From positions 434,001 to 498,000 of the forward strand of contig NZ_JAERVJ010000001.1 of the NCBI RefSeq assembly GCF_016745395.1: DNA of 64,000 nt. The letters run 5' to 3'. Both the position numbers and the translations under genes were made by a program. Below, piece after piece: positions 15,758 through 23,894 of this stretch; within the stretch, counting starts at the first letter, position 1; every line of letters starts with the position of its first letter. Source of the stretch: Methylocystis sp. Sn-Cys. Its GTDB lineage: Bacteria; Pseudomonadota; Alphaproteobacteria; Rhizobiales; Beijerinckiaceae. The notes beneath the pieces were generated by a model, which ran no database searches, had not been told where the DNA came from, and worked only from the letters and a program-made list of their open reading frames with translations.

Positions 15758-16444
15758 ATGAACGAGAGGCGTAAATTCCTCGCGGGGCTGTCGCTCGCGG
15801 GTTTGCTGCCTGCCGTCAACGCCGCGCAGGCCATGACGACCGGGCAGGAGAACGAGCATGTCCATAGCGGCGTTCAGCTCTATGGCCGCAGCCAATTGCC
15901 GGAAACGGCCGTCGAGACGCACGACGGCCGCAACCTGCAGCTCTACGGCGATCTCATCCGTAACAAGGTCGTCATGATCAATTTCATGTCGATCGCGAAC
16001 GAGGAGAGTTTCCCCATCACAGCGAGCCTCGCGAAAGTCGCGAAGCTGCTCGGCGACCGGATGGAAGAAGAGGTTCGGATCATCTCCATAACCGGCGATC
16101 CTGAAAACGATACGGTGGAGCGTCTCGCGGCCTTCGCCGAAAAATTCGGCGCGCCAAAGGGCTGGACCTTCGTCCGCGCGCCGAACGGCGGCAATGCGGC
16201 TTACGCGTCGCGCCTCTATAAGCATGGCCGGGATCCCTCTCGTCCCGCCTCCGTCGATCTCGTTCACTACGGCAATGACGCTGTTGGCTTGTGGGCCAGC
16301 TTCCCGGCCTTGATCGGGCCGGACGACGCGCTGTGGCGGGTCAAGTCGGTCATGAATGGAAAGCCGGTGACGGGCGAACTCGTCCAGGCTGGTCCGCGTC
16401 GCCTCGACGAGGACGGACCTTCCTTCAACAATCGGGCCATTTGA
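15758..16444 (+). CDS. SCO1/SenC-like protein lacking the copper-binding CxxxC
   Basis: A 228-residue exported protein with signal residues 1-24 (FLAGLSLAGLLPAVNAAQA). The fold matches SCO/peroxiredoxin proteins: KVVMINFMSIANEESFPITA, then VRIISITGDPENDTVERLAAFAEKFG (seen across about 108-135), and a C-terminal strand set. Where SCO proteins have the copper-binding CTTTC, this one has SIANEE, and no cysteine is present at all. It therefore cannot act as a usual copper chaperone or thiol reductase. It follows the oxidase by 30 bases with AAGGAGAG before the ATG. A structural or oxidase-partner role is possible. Confidence 0.75.
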   Translation: MNERRKFLAGLSLAGLLPAVNAAQAMTTGQENEHVHSGVQLYGRSQLPETAVETHDGRNLQLYGDLIRNKVVMINFMSIANEESFPITASLAKVAKLLGDRMEEEVRIISITGDPENDTVERLAAFAEKFGAPKGWTFVRAPNGGNAAYASRLYKHGRDPSRPASVDLVHYGNDAVGLWASFPALIGPDDALWRVKSVMNGKPVTGELVQAGPRRLDEDGPSFNNRAI

Positions 16445-16462
16445 AGCGATCGGAGCAACGTC

Positions 16463-18292
16463 ATGAAGTGGAATTATTCACCCAAGGTGACGATCGCCTC
16501 GACGGTGATCGCCCTTTTCCTCGGCGGTTCGAGTTTTGCGCAAGTGCCGCCCCCGCCGGATAGCCGCGTTCCTAATCCTTTCCCGATGCCTTCGAGCTAC
16601 ACGCGCATCGACTCGGCAGATGGAAAGACGACGACTTTCATTACGCCGGAAGGGCCTTTCCCGAAGTCGGATCCGTGGGTCAATCCGACGAATCTTCTTC
16701 CCACGCGCTATGAAAATGTGAAAGGCGCCGATGGGAACGAAATTCCAAACACACTGTCGTCTACGCCACAGCATCCCTACAACCTTCACCCCGATCCGGT
16801 GATCACGCCGATAAACAAGACATCGCCTACGGACGACCTCGCGGCGATTTTCAATGCCTGGCGCCGGAAGGACAATCCTGGACGGGGCGACGACCGCGGC
16901 CACGGCGACGACAAACACCCTTATTCGCCTTCAGGCTTCAAGCAGGCGGACGTCCAGCGCGCGCTCGACATTCTCGAGGGAAACCCGATCTCGGATCGGG
17001 CCTATAGCGGCATCCCCATGATGCACTATGATGGCCCGAACAAGGTGAAGAAGGTTATCCCCGTCAAGGACGCGAATGGCAAGGTCATTGGCGGCAACGT
17101 CCATGTCCATCAGGTCTGGTTCGATACGCATATCGAGTCGGACACCGCGTTCATCGACCCGTCGGACGTCCTGGATGTTCCCTTCACCGTCACTTACACG
17201 CTCGATACGCTGAATCGAGGCCGCGAGGATTTCGCGCCGATGCAGATGTATGTCGATCCGTCGGGCGGCAATGGCGCGATCCCGCTCGTCACCATGGATT
17301 TGACCTTCTTCCCGATGGAAGACGGCACACGCACTGTGATTCCACTGTCCATGGCGCCGGGCAAGAACTTCAACCTTACCTACCATTGGGGTTGGCGCCG
17401 GCATCCCCCGCGCGTCGAGGTGCAGGAAAACGCCCTCAAGGTTGCGATGGGCCGCACGCTCGTGCAGTGGGAAACCGACACTTTCGGCGAAAACCCGCGC
17501 GCGAGCCAGGCGGCAAAGGAAGCGGCGATCGGCATGATCGGCGACCTCGCCCCGTCGAAGCGCATGTGGAAGGCTTTCCGCAAGCTTCAGCAGGGTGGAT
17601 TCAATCCCTCGGTCATCGCAGAAGCCGAGCGCGCCTTCTTCCAGTGGCAGGATCGTAACGCGCTGCCGGATGGCGTGACTGAGGATCCGAACGCGGACAT
17701 GACGTTGTTCTATGCGGACAACACGATCTACGGCCACCAAAAGGGGATCGTCGTCAACAATCAAGCCCAGCCGATTCTGGAGAAGTGGCATCTGCGCGGC
17801 GCAGAGGTGAAGGTCAAGCTGATCAATGGCGACTACTTCCCCCATGGCTATGTCGCGGTCGACTTCGGCGGCATGCGCGGTTGGGAAAACACGTTCCAAA
17901 ATACGTTGCCGGTGAACGGCGCGGGCGCTTTCTTCACCTTCGGCCGCGCCTGGTGGGAGATGAACACGCCGACTCCGGTGCTTGTCCCCGCCGCTACGCC
18001 GGGCCCAGCTTCGCCGGGACCGCGCTACAGGACGTCGGAGGAGGAAACGAAGGAGCTCGACGAGATCAAGCCGGAGATCTTCGCGCACCGGAATCTCTGG
18101 CAGCGTGAAATGGATCCCGAGGGCAAGACGGTTCACCGGGGTCGTTTGACGCCGAGCTACCCGGTGTCCAACGGGGACGTGCTGGGCGAGCATACAGTGA
18201 TCCTGAAGCTCAATTACGAGCCGTCGCTTCGCTTGCGTCTTTACCAGTTCGATCCACTCCATCACGAGCAGGCAATCTGGTCGATCCATTAA
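16463..18292 (+). CDS. Large secreted protein of unknown function in the copper oxidase operon
   Basis: A 609-residue protein with a Sec signal (ASTVIALFLGGSSFAQ ending at about 27) followed by a Pro-rich mature N-terminus. No cysteine pair or haem motif is seen. Histidine- and methionine-containing clusters occur: GNVHVHQVWFDTHIE (about 211-225), MQMY, YHWGWRRHPPR, HKGIV-type and FDPLHHEQAIW at the C-terminus, so metal binding is possible. An Asp/His-rich stretch (RGDDRGHGDDKH) lies near residue 143. I do not recognise the family. GGAG precedes the ATG, and its stop overlaps a possible ATG (TAATG) before the SCO gene. Confidence 0.75.
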   Translation: MKWNYSPKVTIASTVIALFLGGSSFAQVPPPPDSRVPNPFPMPSSYTRIDSADGKTTTFITPEGPFPKSDPWVNPTNLLPTRYENVKGADGNEIPNTLSSTPQHPYNLHPDPVITPINKTSPTDDLAAIFNAWRRKDNPGRGDDRGHGDDKHPYSPSGFKQADVQRALDILEGNPISDRAYSGIPMMHYDGPNKVKKVIPVKDANGKVIGGNVHVHQVWFDTHIESDTAFIDPSDVLDVPFTVTYTLDTLNRGREDFAPMQMYVDPSGGNGAIPLVTMDLTFFPMEDGTRTVIPLSMAPGKNFNLTYHWGWRRHPPRVEVQENALKVAMGRTLVQWETDTFGENPRASQAAKEAAIGMIGDLAPSKRMWKAFRKLQQGGFNPSVIAEAERAFFQWQDRNALPDGVTEDPNADMTLFYADNTIYGHQKGIVVNNQAQPILEKWHLRGAEVKVKLINGDYFPHGYVAVDFGGMRGWENTFQNTLPVNGAGAFFTFGRAWWEMNTPTPVLVPAATPGPASPGPRYRTSEEETKELDEIKPEIFAHRNLWQREMDPEGKTVHRGRLTPSYPVSNGDVLGEHTVILKLNYEPSLRLRLYQFDPLHHEQAIWSIH

Positions 18293-18300
18293 TGAAAATG

Positions 18301-18325
18301 CAGGCGCCGGAACTACCGGCGCCTG
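18301..18325 (+). terminator. Perfect GC-rich stem-loop inside the operon
   Basis: A perfect 10-bp stem (CAGGCGCCGG with its complement) closes a five-base loop AACTA. It lies just after the stop at 18292 and before the SCO start at 18343. Without a T-run it may act as a partial terminator or mRNA stabiliser. It also argues against translation starting at the ATG at 18292. Confidence 0.55.
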
Positions 18326-18342
18326 CCCGGCAAGAGGCGACG

Positions 18343-18960
18343 ATGGCAAATTTCGGTATCGCCCCCCGCCTTCCTATATGGGTGGCGCTTTCTGTTTCGC
18401 TCTCTCTCGTAACATTGGCTGGGTCGCGCGCCGCCCAGCTCGATACAGCGATCGTTCGTAGTGAATTGCGTTTCGTCGCGCCCGAAATCACCCTGACGGA
18501 CGACGCCCGGCGCCCCGTGCGTTTGGATCAGCTTCTGGCTGAGCGCCGACCGGTCATCGTTCAGTTCATTTTTACGAGCTGTACGACCATTTGCGGCGTC
18601 CTCACCTCGACTCTGGCGGCGGCTAGGAACGAGTTATCGGCGATAGGCGGCGACTACCAAGCTATTTCGATCACGATTGACCCCGATTACGATACGCCCG
18701 AGCGCCTGCATGAGTTTGCGGGGAACTTCCCGCTCGACGACCACTGGAGGCTGCTGACGGGACGCAGCGACGACATTGCGCGGGTGCTTGCGACCTTTGA
18801 CGCACGCTTTGCAAATGATGCAAAAGCAAACCATCGCGCTTACACTTATCTCCGCGGGGCTCCCGATCAGCCTTGGGTCCGCATTGAAGGGCTCATCAAC
18901 TGCAAGCAGCTCGTAAGCGAGTACCGATCCGTTGTCGAAAACGCCCACCACCTACATTGA
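18343..18960 (+). CDS. SCO1/SenC family copper chaperone
   Basis: A 205-residue protein with an N-terminal membrane anchor or signal (ALSVSLSLVTLAGSRAAQ). The thioredoxin-like SCO domain has VIVQFIFTSCTTICGVL, giving the copper-binding CxxxC, the ISITIDPDYDTPERL block typical of the family, and a distal histidine in KANHRAYTYL. All three copper ligands are therefore present. SCO proteins deliver copper to cytochrome oxidase or other cuproenzymes; here the oxidase of the same operon is the likely client. The start at 18343 is chosen because AAGAGG precedes it and a hairpin occupies the upstream in-frame region. Confidence 0.85.
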   Translation: MANFGIAPRLPIWVALSVSLSLVTLAGSRAAQLDTAIVRSELRFVAPEITLTDDARRPVRLDQLLAERRPVIVQFIFTSCTTICGVLTSTLAAARNELSAIGGDYQAISITIDPDYDTPERLHEFAGNFPLDDHWRLLTGRSDDIARVLATFDARFANDAKANHRAYTYLRGAPDQPWVRIEGLINCKQLVSEYRSVVENAHHLH

Positions 18961-20617
18961 GCGCGCCGCGCGCGCGATTTCGGTAATCCTGTCGTTCGGC
19001 GCACTCCCGCCTTTGGCGACCGCCGGGGAGCCGGCCCCAGACGCCGCTCTCGGCGAACGCCTGTATTTCGAAGGGCGGAAAGTCGACGGCTCGCCGCTCT
19101 TGGCAAAAACGCAGAGCGATGTGCCTTTGCCTGGTTCGCGCGCGGCTTGCGTCACCTGCCATAGACCGAGCGGATTCGGAACCAGCGAGGGGGGCTATTT
19201 CGTCCCTCCCATCAACGGCGCGACGCTGTTCAGCGAACGGAAACTCGACCGCGGACGTTTCCTTCTCAATCGCTTCGAGCAGGCGCAACCGCAGCGCTAT
19301 CGCGCGCGCCTCAGCCAGCCGCATATGCGGCCTGCCTATGATTTCGATACGCTCGGACGCGCTTTGCGAAATGGCGTCGACGCGGCGGGGCAAGAGCTCG
19401 ACCCCATTATGCCGCGCTACGAGCTTTCGGACGCCGATGTAGCGAATCTTCAGGCCTTCCTGAAAAACCTCTCGGCGAAAATCGATCCTGGCGTCACTGA
19501 CGAGGAGCTTCATTTTGCGACGGTCGTCAGTAAAGATGCGGCGCCACAAGACCGCGCCGCCATGCTTTCTGTCATCGAGGCGTATTTCGATTGGGCGAAC
19601 AAGAATTCCGGCGGAGAACGCAGCCGAGAAGGATTTTCTCCCTACCATCAATCCGAGCTCATCTCCGCAACACGCAAATGGCGTCTGCATGTTTGGGAGC
19701 TCGACGGAGCGCCGGAGAGCTGGCCGGAGCAGCTTGAACAAAAATATCGAGCTCAGCCCGTCTTCGCGCTCGTTTCCGGACTGGCGCCCGTCTGGGGCCC
19801 GATCGCCGAATTTTCCGACAGCCAGAAAATTCCCGCTCTTTTTCCCAATACGGAACTGCTGGGAAACCGCAAGGATAGTCGGACCTTCTACTTCACTCAC
19901 GGCCTCGAGTTGGAAGCGAAGGGTCTCGTAACTTTTTTCTCGCGCCGCACAGGGGAAAAGAAGCGGATTCGGCAAATTGTCGGCGAGGGGCCTCTCGCGG
20001 CCGAGCCGGCCAAGGTTTTCGAGCAAGGGGCGCGCGCAGCGGGCGTCGACGTGGAGACGATCTCCGCAGCGGACAACATTGCTGGCCGTCGACCAGCGTC
20101 GAATGGCGCGACCGACGGCGTCGTCCTGTGGCCCGGACAAATGGACGATGAAAAGATCGCGTCCTTGTTGTCTGTTTCGCCTGCCGCGGCTCCTCTTTAT
20201 CTACCTTCACACAAACTGGATTTCGCGAGAAGCAAATGGGCGCAGCCTTTCGCAGACCGTCTCTTTTTCGTTGACCCTTACGAGGTCGACGTCGGGTCTC
20301 ATCCTCTATCCTTCCGCGTACGCGCATGGATCAATACGCGTGGCGTTCAAATCACCAATCAAACGCTTCAGTTCCAGACATATTACGCCCTGTCGCTCCT
20401 CGACGCCGCGGTTGGGCGTCTCAAGACGGACTTCTTCCGCGACTATCTTGTCGAGAATGTCGAGCACGAAGCGGAGGGAGATCTGAACCCGGGCATATTC
20501 CCGCGTCTTTCTCTCGGTCCCGGACAGCGGGTCGCTTCTCACGGCGTTTTCGTCGTGCGGACCTCGCCGGACAGAAATGATGCGGTCGAGCCTGTCGGAG
20601 ACTGGATGATTCCATGA
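18932..20617 (+). CDS. Cytochrome c fused to a periplasmic-binding-protein-like domain
   Basis: A 561-residue exported protein. A hydrophobic N-terminus (AISVILSFGALPPLATAG) is followed by a class I cytochrome c domain with one haem site CVTCH at about residue 73 and a likely axial methionine in DPIMPRYELSDADV. From about 195 the sequence changes to a domain with alternating strand/helix pattern (PVFALVSGLAPVWGPIAE and FYFTHGLELEAKGLVTFF) that resembles type I periplasmic binding proteins. It starts with TTG at 18932 inside the end of the SCO gene, so translation is coupled. It may accept electrons from the oxidase or sense a ligand; this is inference. Confidence 0.8.
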   Translation: MSKTPTTYIERAARAISVILSFGALPPLATAGEPAPDAALGERLYFEGRKVDGSPLLAKTQSDVPLPGSRAACVTCHRPSGFGTSEGGYFVPPINGATLFSERKLDRGRFLLNRFEQAQPQRYRARLSQPHMRPAYDFDTLGRALRNGVDAAGQELDPIMPRYELSDADVANLQAFLKNLSAKIDPGVTDEELHFATVVSKDAAPQDRAAMLSVIEAYFDWANKNSGGERSREGFSPYHQSELISATRKWRLHVWELDGAPESWPEQLEQKYRAQPVFALVSGLAPVWGPIAEFSDSQKIPALFPNTELLGNRKDSRTFYFTHGLELEAKGLVTFFSRRTGEKKRIRQIVGEGPLAAEPAKVFEQGARAAGVDVETISAADNIAGRRPASNGATDGVVLWPGQMDDEKIASLLSVSPAAAPLYLPSHKLDFARSKWAQPFADRLFFVDPYEVDVGSHPLSFRVRAWINTRGVQITNQTLQFQTYYALSLLDAAVGRLKTDFFRDYLVENVEHEAEGDLNPGIFPRLSLGPGQRVASHGVFVVRTSPDRNDAVEPVGDWMIP

Positions 20618-20684
20618 CAAGCGGCGGCGAAGCTGCGCTCCCGGCGCGCTTCGCATCGCTTCCAAAGGCGCTGCGACTATACGG

Positions 20685-21740
20685 TCAACAGCACGCCCCC
20701 GATGATGCGCTCTTGCCGGCGCTATCCGGGCCGAACGGGGTATTAGCGCCGCAACCCGGAAAGATGCCGAAATGGCGTGAGAAATCCCCGATAAAGTCGA
20801 AATGGTTTGCGAAGCGGCTTTCGGCGAGCATCCGCCAGCTATTGCCGCAGACCGGAAAAATGCGTCCCTTTTCGAATTTGTGATGTTCGTCGAGCTCGAA
20901 CACATGCGGCGCATCTGGAACGCCGCCCTTGTAGATCACGGCCTGCCCGTAATCTTCACAGGCAGGTTCGAGACCCTCGATTTTGAACAGACGATAAGTC
21001 GCGGAATAAAAGCGCGCATTGCCGATCTTTTGCTCGATCTGGGGATCGGCGATTTCCAGCGGTCGACTTGTCACGAGTCGGGGATCGCCGAAGCCGGCGG
21101 CCTTTGCGAGGGAAAGAAAATCTCCCCAATAAAGCGCGCCGCCGAGACATTCTCCATAGATCACGGGGTCGGCGCGGAGGGCCTCGTCGAGACGGCGATC
21201 GGCGTAGACGTCTGCGAAATAAAACTCGCCGCCCGGCTTGAGCAGCTTGAATGCGCCTCTCAGCACGGCAAGTTTGTCGACGGACAGATTGACGACGCAG
21301 TTGGAGACGACAACGTCGAAAGTTCCGGCCTCCAGGCCCAGAGCATCGAGCGTCTCGATATATCCGCGCATAAATCGCACATTGCTGCGAGGAAAGTCGA
21401 ACTTCGTCCTGTGCCATTCGACATGAGCTTCGGCGACGGCGAGTTGCTCGGGGGTCATGTCGACGCCGACGACTTCGCCATCTGGGCCGACGAGCTGCGC
21501 AAGCGCATAGACGTCACGACCGGAGCCACAACCGAGATCGAGAACGCGGCGCCCGCCCAATAGCTCGGGAACGACGAGCCCGCAGCCATAATATTTCGCG
21601 AGCACTTCCTCGTGAATATTGGCCAAAAGCCCCTTGACCCGCTCGGGCATGTTGTCAGATGTGCAACAAGCCTTTGTCCTCAGATCTTCCGAGCCTTTCA
21701 GGGTTTTCCCGTAGTAATCCTTGACTGCTTGAATCTTCAT
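20685..21740 (-). CDS. arsM: ArsM-like SAM-dependent methyltransferase
   Basis: A 351-residue class I methyltransferase of the arsenite methyltransferase group. It shows KACCTSDNMP (about 24-33), the SAM motif VLDLGCGSGRDVYALA, VVGVDMTPEQL, NCVVNLS with the second thiol, YGECLGGALYWGDF with the third, and a C-terminal domain with EYGQAV-like strands (seen as DYGQAVIYKG). The three As-binding cysteines expected for ArsM are present, and the chain ends in CC. The ATG is 9 bases after the nrsF stop, so it is expressed with the sigma/anti-sigma pair. Arsenic methylation also fits the arsenosugar-type genes 2 kb away. Confidence 0.8.
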   Translation of the reverse strand: MKIQAVKDYYGKTLKGSEDLRTKACCTSDNMPERVKGLLANIHEEVLAKYYGCGLVVPELLGGRRVLDLGCGSGRDVYALAQLVGPDGEVVGVDMTPEQLAVAEAHVEWHRTKFDFPRSNVRFMRGYIETLDALGLEAGTFDVVVSNCVVNLSVDKLAVLRGAFKLLKPGGEFYFADVYADRRLDEALRADPVIYGECLGGALYWGDFLSLAKAAGFGDPRLVTSRPLEIADPQIEQKIGNARFYSATYRLFKIEGLEPACEDYGQAVIYKGGVPDAPHVFELDEHHKFEKGRIFPVCGNSWRMLAESRFANHFDFIGDFSRHFGIFPGCGANTPFGPDSAGKSASSGACC

Positions 21741-21749
21741 TTGCTCGCC

Positions 21750-22436
21750 TCAGCAATGAGAGATCGTGTCGTTCTCAAGCGCAGTCAATTCTGCGGTTCG
21801 CCAGTAGAGAAGCCGACGACCGAACAGCGCAGCGAAGGCAGATAACGCAATGACCGAGCCGAACTGCCAGACGAGAACCATTATGGCGGACTCCTGCCTG
21901 TGGACCAAAAGCATCGCGGCGGCGCTCAGCGACGTGGCGGCGAGCGCCGAGAGACCGGTCGTCAGGTGAGGCGCAATCGGCGCGCCGCGTCTGACCATGA
22001 CGAAGATCAGCACAGCCGGCGCCGCGCTTGCCGCCGCGATTTTCCACACGCAACTGATATCCAGGTTGAGATGCAGCGCCCGGATTCCGGACAGGGCGAT
22101 CTCGCGCTGGCATCCTTCGCCGATAAAGGCAAGCCACAGAGCGAGGAAGGGGAAAGGCGCGAGACGCTCCCACAATGGCCGGCCGGGGCAGGTCGAACAG
22201 AAAGCAGCCGCTCCGGCCATCATGCCGGTCAAGACAGCGGCCGCCAATTCGATCATAAACCGCGGTTCTCTAATTCGAACGGATAAATCTTGTCGTAGCC
22301 CCACGACAAAAACCATGGCCCCCATGAAGGTGAGGGACAGAAGAAACCAGACAGCCGTCCGGACGAAGGGGTGTGGTAAACGGCGCACGGGCAAAGCGCC
22401 GCGGGCTAGCCGACGAATGAGCTCTTCGGTATTCAT
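21750..22436 (-). CDS. nrsF: NrsF-type (DUF1109) membrane anti-sigma factor
   Basis: A 228-residue protein with six hydrophobic segments, typical of DUF1109/NrsF. In Caulobacter, NrsF holds SigF at the membrane and releases it when copper, chromate or cadmium stress is sensed through conserved cysteines. Here cysteines occur in FCSTCPGR (about 80), EGCQRE (about 108) and ISCVWK (about 128). A conserved start (NTEELIRRLARGALPVRRLPHP) contacts sigma in this family. It overlaps the sigma gene stop by 4 bases (ATGA) and is followed 9 bases later by the ArsM-like gene. Confidence 0.88.
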   Translation of the reverse strand: MNTEELIRRLARGALPVRRLPHPFVRTAVWFLLSLTFMGAMVFVVGLRQDLSVRIREPRFMIELAAAVLTGMMAGAAAFCSTCPGRPLWERLAPFPFLALWLAFIGEGCQREIALSGIRALHLNLDISCVWKIAAASAAPAVLIFVMVRRGAPIAPHLTTGLSALAATSLSAAAMLLVHRQESAIMVLVWQFGSVIALSAFAALFGRRLLYWRTAELTALENDTISHC

Positions 22437-23023
22437 CGCTTCGAGCTCTCTTTTTTCAGGTAGTCGCGCATTGTCTTTATCGCCCGGTGGACGCTGACTT
22501 TCAGCGAGGCCACGCTCCTGCCGGTCGCGACCGAAGCCTCCTGGAGCGATAGACCTCTTATTTTCATAAGCTCGATCGCCTCACGTTGTCCGTCGGGCAA
22601 TTGCGCCAGCGCGCGCCGCAAGAATTCCTGGTCATCTGAGACCTCCTGTTCGCTCTTCGCGTCATCCCCCGAAAAGGTTTCTGGCAAGACATCCACCGTG
22701 GTCTCATGCGCGCTTCGTGCCGATTGCCGCCTCAGAGCGTCGATCGCTCGGCGTGCGACGATCGTCATGAGCCAAGGCATAAAAGGACGTCCCGGATCGT
22801 AGGTGTGCCGGACGGTGTGGATCGAAATCAAAATTTCCTGAACAATATCTTCGACGTCCGATGCGCCGGGTCGCTTGTAGGCGACCGATCGTCGAAGCAA
22901 GGGAAGCATCTCGGTCAAAAGCGTCGCATAGGCGGTGTTGTCCCCCTCCTGTGCGGCGCTCATCAGCGTCCGCCACCGCGCCTCGCGCGCCGTATTCGCG
23001 CGGTCGTATCTCTCAGTCGGCAT
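22433..23023 (-). CDS. sigF: ECF sigma factor of the SigF-NrsF type
   Basis: A 196-residue ECF sigma factor. Region 2 contains DVEDIVQEILISIHTVRHTYD and PFMPWLMTIVARRAIDALRR (about 60-100). Region 4 contains ALAQLPDGQREAIELMKIRG and the helix-turn-helix SLQEASVATGRSVASLKVSV. The linker is short and acidic. The partner anti-sigma overlaps it by 4 bases. Caulobacter SigF controls the bufferin genes, and motif matches before bufA1, bufA2 and the TlpA gene here suggest the same regulon. I see no such promoter before sigF itself. The ATG at 23023 is used; an upstream in-frame extension lacks family sequence. Confidence 0.9.
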   Translation of the reverse strand: MPTERYDRANTAREARWRTLMSAAQEGDNTAYATLLTEMLPLLRRSVAYKRPGASDVEDIVQEILISIHTVRHTYDPGRPFMPWLMTIVARRAIDALRRQSARSAHETTVDVLPETFSGDDAKSEQEVSDDQEFLRRALAQLPDGQREAIELMKIRGLSLQEASVATGRSVASLKVSVHRAIKTMRDYLKKESSKR

Positions 23024-23290
23024 GCGATTGTCACCCTCGGAATAGAGCTTCGGCGTCGTCAGGCGCACGCTCTCCAGCCCGGTATCCACGCCCTCATAGC
23101 AGCTTTCGGCGTCCGATTGGGTGGCGAAGTCAGCTAATTATCGGATTGGCCCCGATCGCAGAGCCCCCGTCTCATCGACGGCTCCTGGGGACGACAGCGA
23201 ATGCTCCGTCTCCCGGAGGGGCTCTGCAAGTGACCATGCCGCCCGTATCCATTGCAGTTGGGGGCGGCGTCCGGTTCGATCAGGCGGGAA

Positions 23291-23872
23291 TCAAACCTCG
23301 CGGCCTGTGGCCGAAGGATCGCGTTCGATCGGAATCTTGCAGAAGCCTTGAGCCGGAACATCGAGCGCCGCATTGAATTTCGAAGAGAGATTTTGGAAGG
23401 CGATCAAGCCCGTCAGCTCGACGATCGTGTCGTCGGGCCATTGTTGTTTCAGCTTCGCACGCAGCCCGTCACTGACCCCGGGGGTCGTGATCGTCATGGC
23501 TTCCGCATATTCGAGCGCGAGTTTTTCCTCCTGCGAGAACAGGTCGCTATCGCGCCACTTCGAAAGGGCGTCGATCTTGTCCATCGCAACCCCGCGCTTT
23601 GCGAGCGTCGCCGAGTTGATGTCCACGCAGAATGCACAGTGATTGATTTGGGAAACCCTGACCGTGACCAAAGAACGCAGGGTGGGAGAACAGGGGGACC
23701 GCCGCCGATCGAGGGCGCCGTAAAGTAGCGCCACGGCCGCAAAGACCCAGGGAGACCGCCCCCACAACAGGCCGGGATCGAGAACGCGGCCATATGTTCG
23801 CTTTTGCTTCCAGAAAAAAAGCCGGATGAACCACGGATAATCGGACAAATCCTTTGCCGGGATGACGGACAT
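23291..23872 (-). CDS. Carboxymuconolactone decarboxylase/AhpD-like protein
   Basis: A 193-residue AhpD-like protein. The core has the family site INHCAFCVDIN, giving a CxxC (79 and 82) preceded by His, then helices with EEKLALEYAEAM and IVELTGLIAFQNLSSKFNAAL. Such proteins act as thiol peroxidase partners or ring decarboxylases; with the CxxC kept, a redox role is more likely. Members of this family recur in arsenosugar-type gene clusters. The ATG at 23872 follows GGAGCAG. It lies 22 bases after the TVP38 gene and is the last gene of that four-gene operon. Confidence 0.82.
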   Translation of the reverse strand: MSVIPAKDLSDYPWFIRLFFWKQKRTYGRVLDPGLLWGRSPWVFAAVALLYGALDRRRSPCSPTLRSLVTVRVSQINHCAFCVDINSATLAKRGVAMDKIDALSKWRDSDLFSQEEKLALEYAEAMTITTPGVSDGLRAKLKQQWPDDTIVELTGLIAFQNLSSKFNAALDVPAQGFCKIPIERDPSATGREV

Positions 23873-23894
23873 TCTCTGCTCCGAAAGTTGATGA

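Noticed and set aside
18292-18342. Translation of the SCO gene from the ATG at 18292
   Set aside because: The in-frame region encodes a perfect stem-loop, lacks a ribosome binding site, and a good AAGAGG precedes the ATG at 18343.
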